A DNA stretch of 5,545 nucleotides, taken from positions 1-5,545 of the forward strand of contig JAATGE010000579.1 of NCBI GenBank assembly GCA_015654825.1. The letters run 5' to 3'. Origin of the DNA: Rhodospirillales bacterium (GTDB taxonomy: Bacteria; Pseudomonadota; Alphaproteobacteria; Acetobacterales; Acetobacteraceae). This document shows, in pieces, positions 1 through 3,616 of the stretch (position 1 is its first letter; every line of letters starts with the position of its first letter). A model generated the notes under the pieces. That model ran no database searches and was not told the origin of the DNA. It saw nothing but the letters and a program-made list of their open reading frames with translations. The position numbers were made by a program, and so were the translations under genes.

Positions 1-1
1 G

Positions 2-34
2 GACCGCAATGGCTTCGCCGGGGGGACGATGTAG
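2..34 (+). CDS. C-terminal end of an upstream gene (partial)
   Basis: The frame starting at base 2 reads DRNGFAGGTM and stops at TAG (32-34). Its codons nearly all end in G or C, as in the confirmed genes of the window. The other two forward frames across this stretch have mixed third positions and look non-coding. I infer that this is the tail of a gene entering from the left on the same strand as the glycosyltransferase, possibly part of the same polysaccharide cluster. Eleven codons are too few to name a family, and chance openness cannot be excluded. Confidence 0.25.
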   Translation, partial: DRNGFAGGTM

Positions 35-82
35 GTCCGCGCAGCGCTACCGGTGGTCGTGGGCCTCAGGCCCCTGCTGGGT

Positions 83-109
83 CCAGGGTCAGAGCCCCTG
101 GTCTTTCTT
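83..109 (+). terminator. Possible intrinsic terminator or attenuator hairpin
   Basis: CCAGGG (83-88) and CCCTGG (96-101) form a 6-bp stem with a 7-nt loop. TCTTTCTT follows directly at 102-109. A second small hairpin, GGGCC-TCA-GGCCC, lies just upstream at 61-73. The pair sits between the likely end of the upstream gene and the glycosyltransferase start, where a terminator or attenuator would fit. The stem is short and the T-tract is interrupted, so the call is weak. Confidence 0.3.
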
Positions 110-114
110 GAGAC

Positions 115-120
115 GGGGGA
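115..120 (+). promoter_or_regulatory. Shine-Dalgarno site supporting a TTG start at 129
   Basis: GGGGGA lies 8 nt upstream of TTG (129-131). This spacing is good for a ribosome binding site. It favours 129 over the ATG at 9, whose extra 40 residues are Arg/Trp/Ser-rich and unlike the family. It also favours 129 over GTG 165 or ATG 174, which would cut into or remove the first membrane helix. Confidence 0.4.
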
Positions 121-128
121 TTGGACAG

Positions 129-1106
129 TTGTTCCTGGGCTTGGCCGCGCTGTCCGCGGTTTTGGTGCGCGTGATGATTTCGGTTGGTGCACTGGATATT
201 CCTGTCGACCGATCGTCGCATGCGGTGCCGACGCCGAAGGGCGGGGGCGTCGGGATTGTTGCGGCTTATGCCGCCGGCACGATCTGGTCGTTGCGCGGAG
301 CGGACGGCTGGACGGAGCTGGCGGCCGTTCTTGCGCTGGCGTGCGTCAGCTACGTCGACGATGTGCGCAACTGGCCGTTCGCGGTGAAGCTCGTGGCGCA
401 GCTTGCCGCGGCGCTTGCGGTCATGGGCTGCGGCCATGTCGTGTTCGGGGTGGCGCTGCCCGGCGCCGGGGTGTTGCCGCTGGGGCTGGCGGGTGTTGCG
501 CTGACGCTGGGGTGGTTGCTGTTTGTTACTAATGCGGTCAATTTTATCGATGGCCTGAACGGGTTGGCCGCGGGCTGTACGCTGGTGGCGTGTTTGCTGG
601 CGGCGGCGGCCTCGCCGCATCTGCTGTTTTATCCGGCGGGCGCGCTGGCGGCCGGCATTGTTGGGTTTTTGCCGTTCAACTATCCGCGGGCGCGGATTTT
701 CATGGGCGATGTGGGAAGCCAGGTTTGCGGCTTTCTGCTCGCCGATTTTTCCGTTCTGGCGGCGGGCGATGCGCGGGCGAGCCTCGTGGTGCCGCTGGCG
801 CTGCTGCCGATCCTGGCCGATGTGGCGTTTACTTTGGCGCGGCGTGCGCTGCAGGGGGCGCGGCTGACGCAGGCGCATCGCGGGCATTTGTACCAGGTGG
901 CGCAGCGCAGCGGCGTGGCGGCGGCGAGGGTCTCGGCGCTGTACTGGGGTTTCTCGGCGTGGGGCGGGGTTTGTGGGCTGCTGGCTGGCCGTCTGGCGGC
1001 GGCCTGGGGGGCGCCGGTGGCGTGCGGCGCGGCCTTGCTGCCGCTGCTGCCGTGGGCGCTGTATGTGGCGCGGAGGGCGAAACAGGCCGGCATCACCGCC
1101 TGGTGA
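129..1106 (+). CDS. Undecaprenyl-phosphate sugar-1-phosphate transferase, WecA/WbpL/MraY superfamily (glycosyltransferase family 4)
   Basis: This is a polytopic inner-membrane enzyme. Family members move a sugar-1-phosphate from a UDP-N-acetyl sugar to undecaprenyl phosphate, the first step of O-antigen or exopolysaccharide repeat assembly. From TTG 129 it has 325 residues, normal for WecA/WbpL-like proteins, with about ten or eleven hydrophobic segments. Family motifs appear in order: DIPVDRSSH (about 23-31) then PKGGG, which follow the first helix; the paired acids VDD (76-78); NAVNFIDGLNG (135-145), with Asp141 and Asn144; FMGD (191-194); and the cytoplasmic-loop motif HRGHLYQ (250-256). 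HRGHLYQ resembles the HRSHLYQ of WbpL-type enzymes and argues against MraY, which has a His-rich HHH motif. The frame is open back to the window edge, so a start at ATG 9 is possible but unlikely. Several codons around 480-720 end in T or A (TTT, GTT, ATT), a little unlike the helicase, which could reflect transfer as is common for surface-polysaccharide genes. The sugar substrate cannot be read from the sequence. Family certain; start moderately sure. Confidence 0.9.
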   Translation: MFLGLAALSAVLVRVMISVGALDIPVDRSSHAVPTPKGGGVGIVAAYAAGTIWSLRGADGWTELAAVLALACVSYVDDVRNWPFAVKLVAQLAAALAVMGCGHVVFGVALPGAGVLPLGLAGVALTLGWLLFVTNAVNFIDGLNGLAAGCTLVACLLAAAASPHLLFYPAGALAAGIVGFLPFNYPRARIFMGDVGSQVCGFLLADFSVLAAGDARASLVVPLALLPILADVAFTLARRALQGARLTQAHRGHLYQVAQRSGVAAARVSALYWGFSAWGGVCGLLAGRLAAAWGAPVACGAALLPLLPWALYVARRAKQAGITAW

Positions 1107-1134
1107 CACCGGCCCGTTCCGAGGCACTGAACAC

Positions 1135-1158
1135 GCGTACTATATATATAGTGTACGC
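1135..1158. repeat. AT-rich palindrome inside a GTAC-bounded inverted repeat
   Basis: ACTATATATATAGT (1139-1152) is a perfect 14-bp palindrome. It lies within outer arms GCGTAC (1135-1140) and GTACGC (1153-1158), whose centre is offset by one base. It is an isolated AT island in very GC-rich DNA, 29 bases after the glycosyltransferase stop. It could be a protein-binding site or an easily melted element. TATAGT occurs at 1147 and again at 1160, but no convincing -35 box accompanies either, so I do not call a promoter. Confidence 0.5.
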
Positions 1159-1176
1159 TTATAGTAGCGGACGTTA

Positions 1177-1259
1177 GGGTCCCGCTTCGGGGGAAATCCC
1201 GGGTGGGGGATCGGTCGGTCCGGGGCCGACCGGGGGCTGCGCGCGCGGCGCATCCCCCA
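1177..1259. other. Convergent spacer with branched GC-rich inverted repeats (candidate bidirectional terminator or structured RNA)
   Basis: Nested inverted repeats can form a three-way junction. The closing stem is TGGGGGAT (1204-1211) with ATCCCCCA (1252-1259), 8 bp. The first inner arm is CGGTCGG (1212-1218) with CCGACCG (1226-1232), 7 bp and stacked directly on the closing stem. The second inner arm is a GC-only hairpin over about 1236-1249. A small CCCG-CTT-CGGG hairpin (1181-1191) and GGGAAATCCC (1191-1200) precede it. The stretch lies between two genes that point at each other, where terminators are expected. Neither strand has a proper T-tract after the stems, so a standard intrinsic terminator is not supported. 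I recognise no known RNA family. Confidence 0.4.
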
Positions 1260-1269
1260 GGCCTGTCCT

Positions 1270-1686
1270 TTAGCCGCGGCCGCGGCCGCGCTTGGCCGGT
1301 GCCGGTTCGGCCTCGCTCTTGTGCGAGGTGGCATTGGCTTCGGTCATGATCGAACGCAGGTCGCGCAGGAAAGCGGCGCCCTTGAGGGTGCGCTGTACCA
1401 GCACGCTGCGGCGGTCCATCGGGTCCACCTTGCGGCGGGCGAGATCGAGTTCGCCGAGGCGGTCGAGTGCACGGGTGATCGCTGGCTTGGAGACGTTCAG
1501 ATCTGCCGCCAGGCCGCGCACGGTGTGCGCGCCCTCATGGAGGTAGCAGGTCAGGAACACGCCGAGTTGACGGGCCGAGAGATCCGGGCCGTCACGGCGA
1601 ACGAGCGCGACGATGGTGTCGCGCAGTACGCCAACCATATGGTCGGAAGCTGGATTGGCAGCTGCCACGGTAGCTTTTCCTTTCAT
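1270..1686 (-). CDS. MarR-family winged-helix transcriptional regulator
   Basis: This cytoplasmic DNA-binding regulator has 138 residues, a usual MarR length. Residues about 36-107 form the winged-helix domain: LSARQLGVFLTCYLHEGAH, then the helix-turn-helix TVRGLAADLNVSKPAITRAL (55-74) with recognition helix SKPAITRALDRL, then the wing DPMDRRSVLV (88-97), which carries the D-x-R signature of MarR wings. The tail is Lys/Arg/Gly-rich and ends KRGRGRG, possibly adding non-specific DNA contact. The start is ATG at 1686, with AAAGGA 10 nt upstream. The frame stays open on to 1962, but that extension matches no MarR N-terminus; a GTG at 1713 is an alternative without a good ribosome site. Cysteine is scarce (only Cys47), so redox sensing through a cysteine pair is unlikely; ligand unknown. 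It probably has its own promoter and may repress itself through the dyad at 1790-1808. Its targets cannot be inferred from the neighbours. Confidence 0.88.
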   Translation of the reverse strand: MKGKATVAAANPASDHMVGVLRDTIVALVRRDGPDLSARQLGVFLTCYLHEGAHTVRGLAADLNVSKPAITRALDRLGELDLARRKVDPMDRRSVLVQRTLKGAAFLRDLRSIMTEANATSHKSEAEPAPAKRGRGRG

Positions 1687-1696
1687 TTTCGAGATT

Positions 1697-1702
1697 TCCT
1701 TT
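1697..1702 (-). promoter_or_regulatory. Shine-Dalgarno site of the MarR gene
   Basis: On the minus strand AAAGGA sits 10 nt before ATG 1686. It decides this start over the longer open frame that runs back to 1962. Confidence 0.55.
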
Positions 1703-1777
1703 ACCCCCCTCACTTCAGCTTGACGCCATGACACCCATTGCCAGGCCGTTCCGCTGAATTTCTCTAACGATTCGTAT

Positions 1778-1807
1778 CTTATGATGCCAGTTGCCGGGTT
1801 CTGGCAA
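1778..1807 (-). promoter_or_regulatory. Candidate sigma-70-type promoter of the MarR gene
   Basis: Reading the minus strand, TTGCCA (1807-1802, five of six bases of the -35 consensus) is followed after 18 nt by CATAAG (1783-1778, four of six of the -10 consensus). Transcription would start near 1771, leaving a leader of about 85 nt before ATG 1686. The -35 box lies inside the dyad at 1790-1808. Confidence 0.35.
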
Positions 1808-1808
1808 C
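1790..1808. promoter_or_regulatory. Candidate operator dyad over the MarR promoter
   Basis: GTTGCC (1790-1795) and GGCAAC (1803-1808) are perfect inverted arms around a 7-bp spacer. A second dyad, GCCAG (1786-1790) with CTGGC (1801-1805), interlocks with it. The arms cover the proposed -35 box, the classic place for repressor binding. The TTGCC/GGCAA core recalls the E. coli mar operator, although the spacer is longer here. Autoregulation by the adjacent MarR protein is inferred. Confidence 0.4.
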
Positions 1809-1899
1809 CACTTTCCGCATCGGATAGCGATATTCTTGCGAACCGAGATTCCTGCTCGGGATTTCCCGCCGTGATCACAGGCCGCGAGTTCACGCGTTC

Positions 1900-1998
1900 C
1901 GCGAGTTTTGCGACGCGCCGGCATTCGAGTTTCGCGAGTGTCGAAGATGCGCCGCCATTCATGTTTCGAAGTGTCGGCTACGCGCCAACATTGCGGCC
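1900..1998. repeat. Degenerate tandem repeat, about 33 bp period, three units
   Basis: Units begin at 1900, 1933 and 1966. Shared blocks keep phase: CGCGAGT (1900, 1933) with the weaker TCGAAGT (1966); AGTGTCG (1937 and 1970); and GCGCC-NN-CATT in all three units (1915-1925, 1949-1959, 1982-1992). The steps between the latter are 34 and 33 bp. An extra half unit with CGCGAGTT begins at 1883, 17 bp before the first unit. Units two and three are the most alike. The period is close to three helical turns, or eleven codons. It ends near the second TTGCC element. Confidence 0.5.
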
Positions 1999-2014
1999 TG
2001 CCAAGGAGAGTGTT

Positions 2015-2029
2015 TTGCCAGATTGCAAC
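2015..2029. promoter_or_regulatory. Second TTGCC...GCAAC element
   Basis: TTGCCAGATT followed directly by GCAAC closely matches TTGCCGGGTT-CTG-GCAAC at 1791-1808, apart from a 3-base gap and two substitutions. It also forms a short dyad, TTGC (2015-2018) with GCAA (2025-2028). It could be a second, weaker binding site about 225 bp upstream of the first, or a chance similarity. Confidence 0.25.
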
Positions 2030-2076
2030 AGGTTTAACGGCAGGCCATCAATATATCGTAAATCCCGCGCCCGCGC

Positions 2077-3510
2077 TCAGGGTTCCGCCTGAACGTCGTT
2101 GCCGCCCAGATGAACAAATCTGCAGATGAACTCAAATGCCGCACGCATCGACTGGGCCTCGCCGCCTTCCGGCCGGCCCGAGCGCAGGGCGTCGTTCCAC
2201 GCATACACATCGAAATGCGCCCAGCGCGTTCCGGCGGCGAGGAAGCGTTGCAGGAACAGGGCCGCGACCACCGCGCCGGCATACGGCTTGTCGGCGACAT
2301 TGGTCAGATCGCAGCCAGTGCCTTCCAGCATATGGTCGTAGCCGCTCCATAACGGCAACCGCCACACCGGATCGTGTGCCAGGCGCGCCGCCGTCTCGAT
2401 CGAACTTGCCAACCGATCGTCGTTGCAGAACAGCGCGGCGATGTCCGGGCCCAGCGCGACCCTTGCCGCACCCGTCAAGGTGGCGAAATCGAGCAACAGG
2501 TCCGGTGCTGAATCGGATGCCTCGGCCAGCAGATCGGCCAGCACCAGGCGGCCTTCGGCATCGGTATTGCCGATCGAAACCGTCAGCCCGCGACGCGAAC
2601 GGATTACATCGAGCGGGCGCATCGCGGCGCCGGAAACGCTGTTTTCCACGCAGCCGAGTCGAACTTCCAGGCGCACCGGCAGCTTTTCGGCGATTGCCAG
2701 CAGCGCGACGCCGAGCGCGATCGCGGCACCCCCCATGTCTTTTTTCATTCGCAACATGGACGCGGGTTGTTTCAAATCGTAACCACCCGTATCGAAACAG
2801 ACACCTTTTCCGCAAAGCGATATCAATGGCAACGGAGCCGTTGCATTCGCGCCACGGTTTGCGCCGTTCCATGTGGCTTTCACGACACGTGGCGCGCGCG
2901 CCGATCCCTCTCCCACCGCCGCAAGCAGCGGATAGGCGTGGTGCAGATGTTCTCCCTCCATAATGGTCACCTCGGCGCCGGCGGCGCTAAGCGCGTCCGC
3001 CGCCGCGACCGCGAGTTCCGCGGGGCCCAGGAGGTTTGCGGGAAGGTTGATGAGATCGCGAACCAGCCAGGTGATGGTCGCAATGGTCAGCGCCCGCTCG
3101 GTGCCGGGCGGTGGCACGAGGCAGGAAGGTGCGCGGCCCGGCGCGGACTTCAGGTGATCGAAGCGGTAGGCGCCGAGGCAGAAGCCGAGCGCCGCATCGT
3201 GCGGGTGGTCGAGCGGGCCGGCGAAGCGCCAGACGGTGCGTTCGGGTAACGCGAACGGCAGGGCGCCGAACGGATGCGGCCCGGCGGTTTCGCCGAGGCC
3301 CAGCACCGCGCCGGCCAGGCCGGCGCTGCCCGGCAGCAGCACGACGGTGCCCGCCTTGGCCACAAATGAGCTGGCGCGCAGGTAGTTCGCCGCGCGGGCC
3401 GGCAGCCCCTCCAGGAAGCCCGGCAGGCAGGCCGGGCGCACGGCGTACACCGGCAGTGCCGTACTGCCCGCCGGCGCCAGACAATCCAGGGTGCGTGCCG
3501 CCCAGGCCAA
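2077..3510 (-). CDS. M17 leucyl aminopeptidase family protein
   Basis: This is a predicted cytoplasmic two-metal aminopeptidase that removes N-terminal residues from peptides. Members form hexamers and use Zn or Mn. The product has 477 residues, normal for M17. The catalytic C-terminal half (from about residue 140) holds the motif GKGVCFDTGGYDLK (234-247), then MKKDMGG (255-261), then the family signature NTDAEGRLVL (315-324). Mapped onto bovine leucine aminopeptidase, Lys235, Asp240, Asp258, Asp317 and Glu319 are the metal ligands, and Lys247 and Arg321 the catalytic residues. All seven keep one constant offset, so the enzyme should be active. The N-terminal domain (1 to about 135) is divergent, as is usual, and there is no signal peptide. 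The start is probably TTG 3510: the frame is open back to 3555 but contains no earlier start codon, and GGGAG lies 9 nt upstream. It differs from classic PepA in its short N-terminal domain and belongs to the PepA/PepB-like group; exact substrate preference unknown. It is divergent from the helicase and stands alone. Confidence 0.93.
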   Translation of the reverse strand: MAWAARTLDCLAPAGSTALPVYAVRPACLPGFLEGLPARAANYLRASSFVAKAGTVVLLPGSAGLAGAVLGLGETAGPHPFGALPFALPERTVWRFAGPLDHPHDAALGFCLGAYRFDHLKSAPGRAPSCLVPPPGTERALTIATITWLVRDLINLPANLLGPAELAVAAADALSAAGAEVTIMEGEHLHHAYPLLAAVGEGSARAPRVVKATWNGANRGANATAPLPLISLCGKGVCFDTGGYDLKQPASMLRMKKDMGGAAIALGVALLAIAEKLPVRLEVRLGCVENSVSGAAMRPLDVIRSRRGLTVSIGNTDAEGRLVLADLLAEASDSAPDLLLDFATLTGAARVALGPDIAALFCNDDRLASSIETAARLAHDPVWRLPLWSGYDHMLEGTGCDLTNVADKPYAGAVVAALFLQRFLAAGTRWAHFDVYAWNDALRSGRPEGGEAQSMRAAFEFICRFVHLGGNDVQAEP

Positions 3511-3519
3511 TCGTTCGCG

Positions 3520-3524
3520 CTCCC
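3520..3524 (-). promoter_or_regulatory. Shine-Dalgarno site supporting TTG start of the aminopeptidase
   Basis: On the minus strand GGGAG ends 9 nt before the TTG at 3510-3508. No ATG, GTG or other TTG occurs upstream in frame before the stop at 3558-3556. Together these make TTG 3510 the best-supported start. Confidence 0.45.
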
Positions 3525-3578
3525 AACCTTCCGGGTGCCGCCACCCATCCGGTGTTCATGCGTCGGCACGGACGAAGC

Positions 3579-3590
3579 CGCTTGCAAGCG
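3579..3590. promoter_or_regulatory. Perfect 12-bp palindrome in the divergent spacer
   Basis: CGCTTGCAAGCG is its own reverse complement. It lies in the 106-bp spacer between the divergent aminopeptidase and helicase genes, 27 bp before the helicase ATG at 3617. Its central TTGCAA could serve as a -35 box for the helicase, although no good -10 follows (TAATCC at 3604-3609 is the nearest). Binding of a regulator here is inferred from position and symmetry only. Confidence 0.3.
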
Positions 3591-3616
3591 TGGCCGGCGC
3601 ACTTAATCCTTACAGC

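Larger units (their letters stand above)
1687..2076. other. Gene-free regulatory stretch upstream of the MarR gene
   Basis: No convincing gene lies in these 390 bases between the aminopeptidase stop and the MarR start. Open frames exist on both strands, but their codon use is unlike the window's genes and no domain is recognisable. The stretch is visibly less GC-rich than the genes. It holds a candidate promoter and dyad for the MarR gene (1778-1808), a CCGAG/CTCGG hairpin (1843-1859), a GTGATCAC palindrome (1871-1878), a 9-bp direct repeat CCGCGAGTT (1882-1890 and 1899-1907), a degenerate tandem repeat of about 33 bp (1900-1998) and a second TTGCC...GCAAC element (2015-2029). I found no clear terminator for the aminopeptidase gene. 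Confidence 0.6.

Noticed and set aside
66..1127. A 353-codon minus-strand open frame opposite the glycosyltransferase
   Set aside because: Arg/Gln-rich with no domain. The plus-strand frame has the family motifs and membrane helices.
1160..1165. TATAGT as a -10 box for a plus-strand small RNA
   Set aside because: No -35-like hexamer lies 16-18 nt upstream, so a promoter is not supported by sequence alone.
1204..1259. tRNA or SRP RNA
   Set aside because: The branched fold lacks tRNA invariant positions (no T-loop TTCRA), and the SRP GGAAGGAAGCAGCC-type motif is absent.
1687..1962. N-terminal extension of the MarR gene back to 1962
   Set aside because: The added 92 residues resemble no MarR N-terminus and cross the probable promoter. 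ATG 1686 has a good ribosome site.
1900..1998. CRISPR array
   Set aside because: Units are contiguous and degenerate, with no alternation of identical repeats and unique spacers and no cas genes.
1781..2092. A 103-codon plus-strand open frame across the spacer and tandem repeat
   Set aside because: No ribosome site, mixed third positions and no recognisable domain. The 33-bp repeat gives it faint 11-residue periodicity, but that does not show translation.
2136..2963. A 275-codon plus-strand open frame inside the aminopeptidase gene
   Set aside because: Low-complexity Arg/Pro/Ser product antisense to an unmistakable M17 enzyme; a composition shadow.
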